Shown here: piece after piece, positions 14,005-22,683 of the stretch
How the letters are laid out: every line of letters starts with the position of its first letter
Position numbering within the stretch: the first letter of the stretch is position 1
NCBI GenBank assembly: GCA_947564305.1
Contig: CANOBT010000064.1
Span: 1-29,924, forward strand
Direction of reading: 5' to 3'
From: an uncultured Lachnospiraceae bacterium
Lineage (GTDB): Bacteria; Bacillota_A; Clostridia; Lachnospirales; Lachnospiraceae
Length of the DNA stretch: 29,924 bases
Notes under the pieces: model-generated
Told to the model about the DNA's origin: nothing
Databases searched by the model: none
What the model saw: only the letters and a program-made list of their open reading frames with translations
Made by a program: the position numbers and the translations under genes

Positions 14005-15543
14005 CTATACTTCGCAGACAAACGGAATTGCAGGAATTTCTTCACTGCTATATAAATTTACTTCATAATAACCAGTCATGGCAAATCGTACTTCTATTTT
14101 CTCCTGTGCCTTCCCTGCAAGCCCCTTTAACCGCAATACCAGCCCTTCTGTCAGGCAGATAATATCCTGCAAATCTATATCCTGCAGTTCCTCCCCCTGT
14201 CTGTATCTGACAGCCAATGCGAAAATGCCGTCTCCATTCAGCTTCAGAGATTCTGTGTCACAGGCAAACCGGATACATACATCCTCTCCATCCCGATAGC
14301 CTTCCACTGCCATCGGAGCCTGTGCAGATACCTGTTTTCCATAGATATTTTTTTCTGCACACAGAGCAAGCCGGGTTCCGATTGTTCTCTTATTCTTCGG
14401 ATGAATGTCATAACGCATACCCGCATCAGATGCGGACACCAGATAAACTTCTTTTTTTTCTTCGCTGACTTCCTGCTGAATCTTCCGTATTGCCGGGAAC
14501 TGATCTCCCACGCACCAGAGCCACTGTTCAAAAGGCGCCAGCTGCACACATATAAACGGCAGTTCTTCCTTCCAGAGCTCTCTCCAGCAGTCGATCATCT
14601 CCGACCAAAGTTTCTTATAGCATTCTGGATGCTGGCTGTCTGTCTCGCCATGATACCAGATGACCCCACGCACTGTATACGGAACAATAGTTAACAGCAT
14701 ATTCTCATACAAACTTCCGGGTTTTGTATGGAAACTAGCAACCGTTTTCTGCTCTGGGGCTGCTGCTGCCTCTTCGAGAAATTTTTTCTGCTCTTCATTG
14801 GAGATTCCATAAAGCAAGCGGTTTCCCAGTTCATCCCCGAAAGGATTACCACGGTCTGGCTCCGATGAATGCCGATATTCCTCTAAAGCGTCTTCCAAGC
14901 TCTGTCCGCATAGACCTTTTTCAAAATCCTGCTGCCATACGAGACCGTCTGCTGTGGCATACTTCTCTGGAAGCCATGAAACAACCGGCGATTCGCCGCG
15001 GTTACACCCTACAATACCGACAGGTACCTGAAGTTCTTCCTGTAGCTTCTTTGCAAAATAATAACCGACAGCAGAATAATATTCCAGATTTTCAGGGTCA
15101 CAGCTACGCCAATATCCCATCCGTGAAAAATCAAAATCTTTCTCTTGTCCTGGATAGCATAACTCCGGTACATCGAAAAAATGGATATTCGGATTTGTAC
15201 AGACTCCTGCCTCGTTCTCAAAATCTGCCTCGTATTTCATGTAAAATTCCATGTTGGATTGTCCGCCGCCAATCCACACTTCCCCTATCGAAACGTCAGA
15301 AACTGCGATTTCTTCCTCATCTGTCCGCACAATCAATGTCAGGCCCGTTTCTGCTTCCATTGATGGCAATATAGCTGTCCATGCTCCTCCGTTGGTTTTT
15401 GCTGACACACGGTTTCCATTCAGTTCAACCTCTATCTGCATATCTGATGCTGTCCCTTCGCAGGTTCCCCAGATATGAATTGGTTTCTGCCTTTGCAGCA
15501 CCATATGATCAGAAAATAATGGATTTAGATAAATTTTGTTCAT
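14005..15543 (-). CDS. SASA-family carbohydrate acetylesterase (sialate O-acetylesterase-like)
   Basis: The product has 512 residues. An N-terminal beta-domain (about 5-85) begins NPLFSDHMVLQRQKPIHIWG. The SGNH-type catalytic domain follows, with nucleophile Ser96 in GGGQSNMEF, a WYHGETDS block and a late D-x-H pair in YDIHPKNKR. This family removes acetyl groups from sialic acid, xylan or other glycans. No signal peptide is seen, so it likely acts in the cytoplasm on imported acetylated sugars. The ATG at 15543 (GGAG 8 nt upstream) is used rather than 15567, which lies inside the preceding esterase. The symporter and carboxylesterase in the same operon fit uptake and deacylation of a decorated oligosaccharide. 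Confidence 0.9.
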   Translation of the reverse strand: MNKIYLNPLFSDHMVLQRQKPIHIWGTCEGTASDMQIEVELNGNRVSAKTNGGAWTAILPSMEAETGLTLIVRTDEEEIAVSDVSIGEVWIGGGQSNMEFYMKYEADFENEAGVCTNPNIHFFDVPELCYPGQEKDFDFSRMGYWRSCDPENLEYYSAVGYYFAKKLQEELQVPVGIVGCNRGESPVVSWLPEKYATADGLVWQQDFEKGLCGQSLEDALEEYRHSSEPDRGNPFGDELGNRLLYGISNEEQKKFLEEAAAAPEQKTVASFHTKPGSLYENMLLTIVPYTVRGVIWYHGETDSQHPECYKKLWSEMIDCWRELWKEELPFICVQLAPFEQWLWCVGDQFPAIRKIQQEVSEEKKEVYLVSASDAGMRYDIHPKNKRTIGTRLALCAEKNIYGKQVSAQAPMAVEGYRDGEDVCIRFACDTESLKLNGDGIFALAVRYRQGEELQDIDLQDIICLTEGLVLRLKGLAGKAQEKIEVRFAMTGYYEVNLYSSEEIPAIPFVCEV

Positions 15544-15556
15544 ATGTTCTCTCCTT

Positions 15557-17110
15557 CTATTTCTCATAAAACCGCATATCTCCCCAGGCTTCCATCAGAG
15601 CAGTATGGTCTACCCGCTCTGTACGGGTTTCCCTGTCAAAGATACGAATCTCACAGTCATATCCCGTATAACGTGGCCATGCGGCATTTGGTTCCCCTGT
15701 TTTCGTAAACCGAACCCAATCACCATGCATCTCGCGAATGATTGCTTCCACCTGTTCCTCCGACTCACCTTCAAAGATAAACTTACTGAAATGAAAATCC
15801 CTGTTTGCGAACATCGCAGGCAGGTCAAAGGCGTGGGATGCCTTAAGACCGGATTCCTCCCCAGACTTTGTCACCAGCTCATAACGGTACATCCACACAT
15901 CATCCGTATAGTGTTTCTGACCCTCAGCCACTTTAACAGCAGGCATCTGGAAGACATAATCTGTGGCGAAATTAATGAAAGGCACACCAACTTTCGAAAC
16001 AGACGAATCAGATGCTGCCGCGCCGAATTTATCAGCCTGCTCATCAAACGCCTTCAGATAAGCTTCTGCATTCGGATGATAATAGCGAATAATATCCGGA
16101 AAATTTTCTATATTCCCATTTTTGTCAAACATATCCGCCACCATTGCCCAACTGTTAGGGAAACCTGTATTTTCCGGATGGACAAAAGTAGTTCCCTCAT
16201 GGGCATTACAGCCGATAATAAGCTTCACACCAGCGGCACTTCCGCCGCGGATTGCGTCAATTGGGCGTACAGGCAGAAGGTCATCTTGAACAGGACCAGG
16301 AAGAAACATGCCTGGATTCTTATACTGATGCCGCTCTGCAACATAACTATTTCCCTTCTGAAAGGTAAATGGGTCATCCGTGCGTAACCTGAACAAATCC
16401 TCCACCGTCCAACCCATCCCTTCCATAAAGAGATCTACATTCTCACGTGCCATCTCATGGGTACAAACGCAGTTTGGCAGACCGCTCTGAGCAATCGCCT
16501 GTTGGAAGGTTCCTTTCACAGCGGGACAAGCTAACATATTTACAACAGACGCACCGCCAGCGGACTCGCCACAGATTGTCACCCGGTCAGGGTTGCCGCC
16601 AAAAGCAGCAATATTTTCATGAATCCACTGCATGGCAAGAATCTGATCAGACAAGCCACAGTTACTCTCAAAATCCTCGCACCCCGGATAGGTTGTAAAA
16701 TCGTAAAAACCCAGCACATTCAAACGATATTGGAATGCCACATAGACAATTCCTTCCTCTGCGAAAGTACAGCCATTATACAACGGTACATTACATGCGC
16801 CGGTATTGTAGCCTCCGCCATGGATATAAACAAAAACCGGCAGGTTCTCACCCTCAATGGGACGCTGAATATTGATAGTCAGACAATCCTCGCTTCCTTT
16901 CAACTTTCCTTCATCGAACTGGACAGATTCGGGACCATATTCCTTTGCATCAAAAACTCCTTCCCAAGGTTCTATTGGACGGGCACGCTTGAAACGCAGT
17001 TCTCCCACTGGCGGCTTCGCATAGGGAATCCCCAGATACTCAATCATTTGATTTCGTTCATAACCTCTTATTTTTCCTGTCTTTATCTCTGTAATATGTT
17101 CTGTCATCAT
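15557..17110 (-). CDS. Type-B carboxylesterase
   Basis: The product has 517 residues, normal for carboxylesterase type B. The oxyanion motif HGGG is at 97-100, nucleophile Ser183 lies in CGESAGGAS, the acid is probably the Glu in NAHEGTTF and the base the His in KASHAFDLP. No signal peptide, so cytoplasmic. It likely hydrolyses ester decorations (acetyl, feruloyl or similar) on the sugar imported by the neighbouring symporter. GGGGGA precedes the ATG. It sits 13 nt before the SASA esterase gene; two different esterases in one operon suggest a substrate with more than one ester type. Substrate is not readable from sequence. Confidence 0.92.
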   Translation of the reverse strand: MMTEHITEIKTGKIRGYERNQMIEYLGIPYAKPPVGELRFKRARPIEPWEGVFDAKEYGPESVQFDEGKLKGSEDCLTINIQRPIEGENLPVFVYIHGGGYNTGACNVPLYNGCTFAEEGIVYVAFQYRLNVLGFYDFTTYPGCEDFESNCGLSDQILAMQWIHENIAAFGGNPDRVTICGESAGGASVVNMLACPAVKGTFQQAIAQSGLPNCVCTHEMARENVDLFMEGMGWTVEDLFRLRTDDPFTFQKGNSYVAERHQYKNPGMFLPGPVQDDLLPVRPIDAIRGGSAAGVKLIIGCNAHEGTTFVHPENTGFPNSWAMVADMFDKNGNIENFPDIIRYYHPNAEAYLKAFDEQADKFGAAASDSSVSKVGVPFINFATDYVFQMPAVKVAEGQKHYTDDVWMYRYELVTKSGEESGLKASHAFDLPAMFANRDFHFSKFIFEGESEEQVEAIIREMHGDWVRFTKTGEPNAAWPRYTGYDCEIRIFDRETRTERVDHTALMEAWGDMRFYEK

Positions 17111-17139
17111 CTATTCCCCCTTTTTTGCGTAAAGTGTGA

Positions 17140-17177
17140 GGATACCTCAAAAACGATTTCCAGATTTCAAGGTATCC
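17140..17177. repeat. Intercistronic hairpin
   Basis: GGATACCT (17140-17147) pairs perfectly with AGGTATCC (17170-17177) in the 106-nt gap between the symporter stop and the carboxylesterase start. Plus-strand T-runs follow it, but no plus-strand gene needs a terminator. On the minus strand it may protect or process the polycistronic mRNA. Confidence 0.5.
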
Positions 17178-17216
17178 CCTGTTTTTTAATCTCATTTAAA
17201 AAGGAACTATAAGAAT

Positions 17217-18623
17217 TTATTCCGCTTTCATCTGTGCCATCTTCTTCTCCAGGTCAAAGAACAACAGCATGACTAAAAATACTACGAAACACAGAATCAG
17301 AGGAACCCATGTATACATCATATTAATTGCTGTCAACACACTGTCCGGCTGGGCAATTCCCTGTGTATCCAGAGTCGCATCAAATCCACTCATAGATAAA
17401 ACCCATCCAAAGACTGCCGTACCAAGTCCCATTCCTAATTTCTGGGCTGCCGATGCCGCTGCATTTCCCAGACCAACCGCATCTATGCCGGATTTCATTT
17501 TTCCATAAGTAATCGTATCTGCAAGAAGTCCAAGAGCCATACCGCCGGCCATACCAATTCCGGCACCCTTTAACGCATTACATGCCATCATAGCAGGTAC
17601 GCTGTTTCCAAAAAAGGCAAATCCAATAAATCCGATAGAGCATATTAACATACCTAATGTATAGATTGCCCGTTTTCCATATTTTTTCATAAAAATCGGA
17701 GTCACAAACATAACCGCCATCTGCGCAACGGAAACCGAATTTGACATCCATGCGAAATTACCCATATCGGCAAAAACATACTGACAATAATAAACTGCTC
17801 CAACTGAAAACATAATAACTACAAAGAATACAACAAACATGTCAAGTACCATAATCAGCCAGTATCTGTTTGTAAAAAGAGCTTTGATTGCATCCATAGT
17901 TTTTACCTGCGGTACGTCGGCATTCACATCTGCCTCCTGAGGCTCTCCATCGGTAACACGCTCTTTGGTACAAAGAACACAAATAAAAACCAGAAGAACT
18001 ACTACAATCCCAATTACGATCGTTGTCATCGTAAATGCTCTCTGTGTATAGATATTTTCCGCGTCACTGCTAAATTTTCCAAGCAAAGTTATGAAAGTGG
18101 AGTTAATGACGATACTTCCAATTGTACTGAATATCTCTGAAACATTTCCAAGAAGTCCTCGTTCATATCCATTTCTGGATATCAGGGAAATCATAGAGAA
18201 ATAAGGTACAAACATAAAAGTCATAAACACGGAGTTCACAATGTTATACATCAGAAATACATAAATGTATTTCACTGCTGACGGCCAGGATTGAGGCACA
18301 AACATCAATAATACTGTTGAGATTGCAAAGGGGATACACATACGGAACAGCCATACACGTCCCTTACCCATTTTTGATTTTGTATGGTCAACAATATTTC
18401 CTACAACCAAATCACTTACACCGTCGAATACTTTGGATACGGCCATGATTGTTGCTATAATACCGGCATCCAGAAATGCGACATTTGTAAAATAAATCGT
18501 CAGAAATGAACCGAGTATCGCATTGATCATCTGACATCCCAATCTGCCTGCTCCAAATCCTAGTCGTTCATTCCATCCCAGCTTTGCATCTGGATCATTG
18601 TGTTTTGTTGCTAGATTAATCAT
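17217..18623 (-). CDS. GPH-family sugar:cation symporter (MFS)
   Basis: The product has 468 residues with about 12 membrane helices. The N-terminal NERLGFGAGRLGCQMINAIL and the loop VDHTKSKMGKGRVW (78-91) are typical of the glycoside-pentoside-hexuronide:cation symporter family (MelB, XynP, YicJ relatives). It imports a glycoside or oligosaccharide with a cation. The ATG at 18623, with GGAGAG upstream, is used; the longer frame is the leader. It is the first gene of a likely operon with the carboxylesterase, the SASA esterase and the HPr-like gene. Xyloside or glucuronoxylan-type substrates fit the esterases, but this is inference. Confidence 0.9.
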   Translation of the reverse strand: MINLATKHNDPDAKLGWNERLGFGAGRLGCQMINAILGSFLTIYFTNVAFLDAGIIATIMAVSKVFDGVSDLVVGNIVDHTKSKMGKGRVWLFRMCIPFAISTVLLMFVPQSWPSAVKYIYVFLMYNIVNSVFMTFMFVPYFSMISLISRNGYERGLLGNVSEIFSTIGSIVINSTFITLLGKFSSDAENIYTQRAFTMTTIVIGIVVVLLVFICVLCTKERVTDGEPQEADVNADVPQVKTMDAIKALFTNRYWLIMVLDMFVVFFVVIMFSVGAVYYCQYVFADMGNFAWMSNSVSVAQMAVMFVTPIFMKKYGKRAIYTLGMLICSIGFIGFAFFGNSVPAMMACNALKGAGIGMAGGMALGLLADTITYGKMKSGIDAVGLGNAAASAAQKLGMGLGTAVFGWVLSMSGFDATLDTQGIAQPDSVLTAINMMYTWVPLILCFVVFLVMLLFFDLEKKMAQMKAE

Positions 18624-18675
18624 TTTTCTCTCTCCATTCTCTATCTCTTTTTCTTTTATGATTTCTAAATAAAAC

Positions 18676-18722
18676 AAGAGCTCTCTTTGTGCTAATAGAT
18701 TAACACGTGAAAGCTCTTTTTT
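18676..18722. terminator. Hairpin upstream of the symporter operon
   Basis: AAGAGCT (18676-18682) pairs with AGCTCTT (18712-18718), with further inner pairing (TTAAT/ATTAG region). Plus-strand T-run at 18717-18722; on the minus strand a weaker TTGTTTTATTT follows. It lies between the AraC remnant and the symporter gene and may end the upstream minus-strand transcript or act as a leader structure of the symporter operon. Confidence 0.55.
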
Positions 18723-18797
18723 ATATTCTTATTTTGCATTTTTTGTTCTTATTTCAACCAATTTTTCCTAATTCCATTTCGCGAAAATAGTACTTGT

Positions 18798-19043
18798 CTA
18801 TCCCTCTGCTCTGGCATAGAATTCTGTAGGCTTATTTAATTCCCTATATTGCTTAGGTGTCATCTGCATCTTTTGTTTAAATATCTTTCCAAAATAGCTT
18901 TGAGACGGAAAATTCACATACTCTGCAATTCCCGTTAATGTTTCATCAGAATAGGTCAACAGATGGGCAGCTTTCTCTACCCTGACATCATTGATTTTCC
19001 TGCCGTCAAAGAACACCGGTGTGAAATATGCATGATAAATGGC
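18798..19043 (-). pseudogene. AraC-family regulator remnant (DNA-binding end only)
   Basis: The frame holds about 80 codons between a stop at 19044-19046 and the stop at 18798. It encodes the second helix-turn-helix of an AraC regulator: VRVEKAAHLLTYSDETLTGI, YVNFPSQSYFGKIFKQK and MTPKQYRELNK. The only in-frame start is a GTG at 19016 without a good ribosome site. The sensor domain and first helix-turn-helix are gone. It lies directly upstream of the GPH symporter operon, so it was probably that operon's activator, now lost. Confidence 0.8.
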
Positions 19044-19079
19044 TTAATATATACTTCATAATCAATTAGTTCCTACATC

Positions 19080-20018
19080 TTATTTCAAATCTTCTTTGAA
19101 AAAGCTTTCCAACTTATCAAACGGAATCTTAGTAATATCATCATAAAGGTCAATATGTCTTGCTCCTTCCACAACATACAGTTCTTTAGGTTCTGCCGCT
19201 GCTTCATAAGCAGTTTCACTAAACGCGCGTGAATGGGCAATATCACCTGTGATCAACAAAATCGGTCTTGGAGAGATCATGGCAATATGGTTGAGTGACT
19301 GGAAATTGGACATCGCCATATCGCTGGTCACTGTAAACCCACCTCGGGCATTCGGATGATGGCCACGTTTTAAACCATAAAACTCATAAAATTCTGCTCC
19401 TGGTCCCTCCAATTCGGAAGGTATTTCATCTGCTGGTTCTTCTGGGAACGAAGGAACATACAAAGGTTCTCCATTATCGACATCTGCCCAGCGCTGTTTT
19501 GCCAAAGCTGTAATTGCTTCATTCCACTGGTCATGATTCATCATATCTGCAAAACTGCTGATATCGTACATTGCACTGGTCGCAACTGCTTTTATACGGG
19601 CATCTACCTGTGCCGCACTGAGGGCAAAACCGCCGCTTCCACAAATACCGACAGCTCCTATTTTCTCCCGGTCAACATATCTCAAAGTACCAAGGAAATC
19701 AACTCCCGCACTGAAATTCTCCGCAAATAAATCTGGAGAAGACACATGTCTCGGCTCTCCGCCGCTTTCTCCCATATGGCTTGGATCAAATGTCAGCACC
19801 ACAAACCCTCTCTGCGCCAGTTGGTTGGCATAAACACCAGGCCCCTGTTCCTTAACGCCACCATAGGGCGGGCCAATAACCAATGCAGGGTATCTCTTTG
19901 TTTCGTCCATATTCTTGTCAGTATACAGATCGCCCGCAATAGTAATCCCATAACGATTTCGATAACGCACATGCTCCCGGGAAACATTCTCACTCAACTT
20001 AAAAATATAGTTACTCAT
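19080..20018 (-). CDS. Alpha/beta hydrolase (dienelactone hydrolase/YcjY-like)
   Basis: The product has 312 residues. The alpha/beta-hydrolase fold shows an oxyanion region PPYGGVKEQGPGVYA, the strand-loop TFDPSHMGESGGEPR, nucleophile Ser128 in GICGSGGFA and a late catalytic His in EGARHIDLYD. No signal peptide, so cytoplasmic. Relatives include YcjY-type and dienelactone-hydrolase-family enzymes acting on small esters or lactones. The ATG at 20018 is preferred over the one at 20024 because GGAG lies 7 nt before it. It follows a cyclophilin-like lipoprotein gene by 30 nt and is probably the last gene of operon B. Substrate unknown. Confidence 0.88.
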   Translation of the reverse strand: MSNYIFKLSENVSREHVRYRNRYGITIAGDLYTDKNMDETKRYPALVIGPPYGGVKEQGPGVYANQLAQRGFVVLTFDPSHMGESGGEPRHVSSPDLFAENFSAGVDFLGTLRYVDREKIGAVGICGSGGFALSAAQVDARIKAVATSAMYDISSFADMMNHDQWNEAITALAKQRWADVDNGEPLYVPSFPEEPADEIPSELEGPGAEFYEFYGLKRGHHPNARGGFTVTSDMAMSNFQSLNHIAMISPRPILLITGDIAHSRAFSETAYEAAAEPKELYVVEGARHIDLYDDITKIPFDKLESFFKEDLK

Positions 20019-20048
20019 TATCATTCTCCTTTCAAATTCCTCCTGTAA

Positions 20049-20606
20049 TCAATGGGACTGTTCTATGGAAATTGTAATTTCTGTTTCTTCCCCACTCAGA
20101 ATCTGTTCCAGTTCTGATTCATCCATATCTGATATTTTACCAAGTCTCGTATATGCCCATGAATTAGACCCATAAAAAATTACAATTTGATTTCCATTAT
20201 ACAGACAGATATCTCCGGACTTGGTCGTTATCTGTCTGTCATTTCTCGGAAGTTCTGTTCCAAGGGAGCATACTTTTTCAAAGCCGCCGTAATTGGAACA
20301 CGATATCGTCAGCGGTCCATCAGCCAGAAGTTCTTTTAAAGCTTCTGCTGATTCATTGTTCTCCAATATTACCGTTAATGTACTTTCGCCTAGTTTCATA
20401 TAAATTTGATTCGCCACCGCGTCTTCCTCCGTTTCTTCCATATCTTCTGGCTCCGCTTCAATCTCTGTTTCAAGACTGCTGTCAGAATGAGGTGTTTCTA
20501 CATTCTGCGTTGCGCTGTTCTTCCCACCATCTTTTGTGTTATTCCCACAAGCCGCAATAGTCAGTATTACAAATAATACTGGCAGGATTACCAGGTATCT
20601 TTTCAT
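20049..20606 (-). CDS. Cyclophilin-like fold lipoprotein
   Basis: The product has 185 residues. A lipoprotein signal peptide ends at the lipobox IAAC (Cys20). An acidic, low-complexity linker (about 25-65) follows, then a cyclophilin-like domain (about 66-183) with MKLGESTLTVIL, LADGPLTISCSNYGGFEK and NQIVIFYGSNSWAYTRLGKI. This domain is common in clostridia and usually lacks proline-isomerase residues; its job is unknown. AAAGGAG precedes the ATG. It should sit on the outer face of the membrane. A second, divergent member is encoded at 21876-22469 in the same operon. Confidence 0.87.
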   Translation of the reverse strand: MKRYLVILPVLFVILTIAACGNNTKDGGKNSATQNVETPHSDSSLETEIEAEPEDMEETEEDAVANQIYMKLGESTLTVILENNESAEALKELLADGPLTISCSNYGGFEKVCSLGTELPRNDRQITTKSGDICLYNGNQIVIFYGSNSWAYTRLGKISDMDESELEQILSGEETEITISIEQSH

Positions 20607-20663
20607 CCAGATGGTCTCCTTTCAGCAGAAAAATTATGGTCACTACATTACCTCCCTGCCTCA

Positions 20664-21539
20664 TCAGGCGCAATTACATTCTTTGACAGTCTTACCGTAA
20701 TCCTGTCTGCTGATGATAACTTCCCCTCTGGCATTTTCATCATCCATGATGATTTCTCCAGTTTCTGGCACATAAATCTGTCCGGACAAAGGATTTTTAA
20801 TGCTGATGACTGATGTTGTAACAGTTGCCTCTACCTCCGATTTTTCAAAAGCAAGATCCGTGTCGATCATTTCACAGTCGATCAATCTCAGATTTTTGCA
20901 GTAACATAACGGCTGTGTTCCGATAATTTTACAATTAATCAGTGTCAGCCCATCCGAATACCATGCCAGATACTCACCTTTTACCACGCTGTTTTTCACG
21001 GTTACATTTTCTGAATGCCAGAAGGCATCCTTTGTGTCAAATGTACAGTTTTCAAATGTAGAATTGCGGATATACTGGAACGAATATTTCCCCTGAAACT
21101 GTACATCCTCAAAATGCAGATTTTCGGAACGCATCATGAAATACTCGCTCTGCGCCGTACTGTGCCGCATCTGCATATTATTGACTGACCAGCCAAATTC
21201 CGGAGAAATAATGTCACAGTTTTCAATGGTAACATCACTGCATTCCCGGAGCGCCTTGATTCCATGCATCTTTGTGTCTGCAATTTTAATGTGGTCGGAG
21301 TACCACAGTGATGCCCTGCAAAGTTCCGTCATTTCACAGTCTGTGATCGTCAGGCCGTGATCATGCCAGAATGGATAACGCAGGTTGAAAAAGCAATGTT
21401 CTGTTTCGATGTTCCTGCCTTCCTTAAATGCGCTCTCCCCATCAGCCGGGCCGTCAAAAGAACAGTTTTTCACAACCACTCCATCACTTCCATAAAGTGC
21501 TCTTTCCATGTCAAATGTCTGATTTTCAATGAATTTCAT
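20664..21539 (-). CDS. DUF3737 family protein (right-handed beta-helix)
   Basis: The product has 291 residues built from repeated short strands such as VVVKNCSFDG, LTITDCEMTEL, VTIENCDI and LTLINCKIIG, the pattern of a right-handed parallel beta-helix. The start MKFIENQTFDMERALYG is typical of DUF3737. No signal peptide, so cytoplasmic. No catalytic residues of pectate lyases are evident and the function is unknown. The ATG at 21539 follows GGAGG by about 13 nt and a closer GGAGAA; the upstream frame start is less likely. It lies between the small protein gene (59 nt) and a cyclophilin-like lipoprotein gene (57 nt) in operon B. Confidence 0.9.
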   Translation of the reverse strand: MKFIENQTFDMERALYGSDGVVVKNCSFDGPADGESAFKEGRNIETEHCFFNLRYPFWHDHGLTITDCEMTELCRASLWYSDHIKIADTKMHGIKALRECSDVTIENCDIISPEFGWSVNNMQMRHSTAQSEYFMMRSENLHFEDVQFQGKYSFQYIRNSTFENCTFDTKDAFWHSENVTVKNSVVKGEYLAWYSDGLTLINCKIIGTQPLCYCKNLRLIDCEMIDTDLAFEKSEVEATVTTSVISIKNPLSGQIYVPETGEIIMDDENARGEVIISRQDYGKTVKECNCA

Positions 21540-21567
21540 TTCTCCATTTCCTCCTATTTTCAAGCTA

Positions 21568-21593
21568 TTTTTTCATAGATACTTTACACTACC
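21568..21593. repeat. Dispersed 26/27-nt repeat, copy 2
   Basis: Six T, then CATA and GATACTTTACACTACC, equal to 3836-3862 apart from one missing base. It lies in the 59-nt gap before the DUF3737 gene, in the same orientation as copy 1. Confidence 0.75.
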
Positions 21594-21598
21594 CATTT

Positions 21599-21886
21599 TT
21601 AATAATTTCTGTTCCGTCTGATCTGGTAAACCAGATAATCCAGACAGTCTATGTGTTTTTCTTCTTCATGTACTTTGTTTAAAAGGCATTTCCGATGTTC
21701 CTCCATTAGCTTTAAAGGGCTGCTTAGATCATCCTGCCCCAAACACTCCATAAAGCATGTAATCGTATCCGGACTGCACCCTGCATCCTTTAGATTCTGA
21801 ATCACATCTTCCTCTGAATCATAGCCTATCGCCTGTGCCAACATCGTTCTTACACCATCCTTTTTCCTTACTACTTCATTCTCCAT
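21599..21886 (-). CDS. Small conserved hypothetical protein
   Basis: The product has about 95 residues, all helical in character and charged, with a conserved-looking end (LMEEHRKCLLNKVHEEEKHI, then DCLDYLVYQIRRN). This end resembles the dimerisation helices of some MerR-type regulators, but no DNA-binding domain is present. The start overlaps the upstream lipoprotein gene by 11 nt without its own good ribosome site, so translation is probably coupled; a GTG one codon upstream is also possible. Three cysteines (in GCSPD, TCFMEC) are present. Part of operon B. Function unknown. Confidence 0.8.
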   Translation of the reverse strand: MENEVVRKKDGVRTMLAQAIGYDSEEDVIQNLKDAGCSPDTITCFMECLGQDDLSSPLKLMEEHRKCLLNKVHEEEKHIDCLDYLVYQIRRNRNY

Positions 21887-22469
21887 CACTAATGCTGATT
21901 ATCTTGTTTCCCCAGCCTTCCAACACCGGATTATTTTCAACTGCATCTACAAATTCCTCTGTATATTCGAAATTCCCTACCGGCGTGTACTCAGCGGAAA
22001 CCTCAGCATCCTGATAAAATAAAATAATACGATTTGGTTCAGAATAATAAACTTCTCCCGCTTTTTCTTCTGTAATTTCTTCCGGCGCAGATGGTATCTC
22101 ATAACGGTTCGGGATATCATAATACTGCATCACTTCCCAATTATCATAGTCATCATAATGATAAATCGGAAGATTCCAGTCACTGGTTCCTACATGCCTT
22201 GCAATGGCTTCTGCTGTGTCGTTTTCATAGAGATGAAGGATAAAAGGTTCTCCTTCATACCCAAACCTTACTTCCAACTCAGATGCAGGCTGCGCGGAAT
22301 CATTTCCTTCACTCTGTAAGCTGGAATCCTCTCTGCTTTCTGTTGTACTCCCTTCTGCAGAAGATATCGAATTGTCAGAAGAACTGTCCTCAAAAGAATC
22401 CTCACATCCCGCCAGCATCATCCCTGCCAGCAGTGTAACGCCCATTATTACAGACAATTTTTTTCTCAT
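21876..22469 (-). CDS. Cyclophilin-like fold lipoprotein (first gene of operon B)
   Basis: The product has 197 residues. The lipobox LAGC places the lipidated Cys at 22. A Ser/Asp/Glu-rich linker (about 23-65) follows, then a cyclophilin-like domain (about 68-195) with LEVRFGYEGEPFILHLYEND, NRIILFYQDAEVSAEYTPVG and a late EGWGNKIISI. It is related in layout to the lipoprotein at 20049-20606 but divergent. AAGGAG lies about 9 nt before the ATG. The promoter upstream carries the LysR-regulon box. Surface-exposed, function unknown. Confidence 0.87.
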   Translation of the reverse strand: MRKKLSVIMGVTLLAGMMLAGCEDSFEDSSSDNSISSAEGSTTESREDSSLQSEGNDSAQPASELEVRFGYEGEPFILHLYENDTAEAIARHVGTSDWNLPIYHYDDYDNWEVMQYYDIPNRYEIPSAPEEITEEKAGEVYYSEPNRIILFYQDAEVSAEYTPVGNFEYTEEFVDAVENNPVLEGWGNKIISISDGE

Positions 22470-22530
22470 GATACATCGCTCCTTATTATTTTTAGTAAAA
22501 GTAATATCATCCTTATCTGTTTATAATCTT

Positions 22531-22600
22531 ATTATAGGTTCCATTTCAAAAAAATAGCAAATACTTATATCCAATACATTTCTATAGTTAAAACCTATTC
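22531..22600 (-). promoter_or_regulatory. Operon B promoter with LysR-regulon box, copy 1
   Basis: On the minus strand TTGCTA (22555-22560), 18 bp and TATAAT (22531-22536). The 49-bp block 22552-22600 is 42/49 identical, without gaps, to 28385-28433 at the LysR/amidase divergent promoter. It overlaps and extends upstream of the -35 box, where a LysR-type activator binds. Conserved stretches on the plus strand include CAAATACTTATATC and TATAGTT.AAACCTAT. Confidence 0.85.
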
Positions 22601-22683
22601 ATTTTGAAAACTCATTTCCCTCATCTCACCACTCATCTCGCCAAGCTAATCAGCCACATATTACTCAATTCCACCGGTTCTTC

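Noticed and set aside
14865..15374. Plus-strand open frame of 169 codons
   Set aside because: Antisense to the SASA esterase, with no start signal or domain.
15536..16387. Plus-strand open frame of 283 codons
   Set aside because: It is antisense to the carboxylesterase gene, whose catalytic motifs are all intact; the frame shows no known domain.
18700..18722. Possible cre site before the symporter operon
   Set aside because: TGAAAGCTCTTTTT lacks the central CG of cre sites and is better explained as part of the hairpin.
3836..21593. Reading the 26/27-nt repeats as phage or integrative-element attachment sites
   Set aside because: No integrase, excisionase, tRNA end or mobilisation gene lies between or beside them, so only a dispersed repeat can be claimed.
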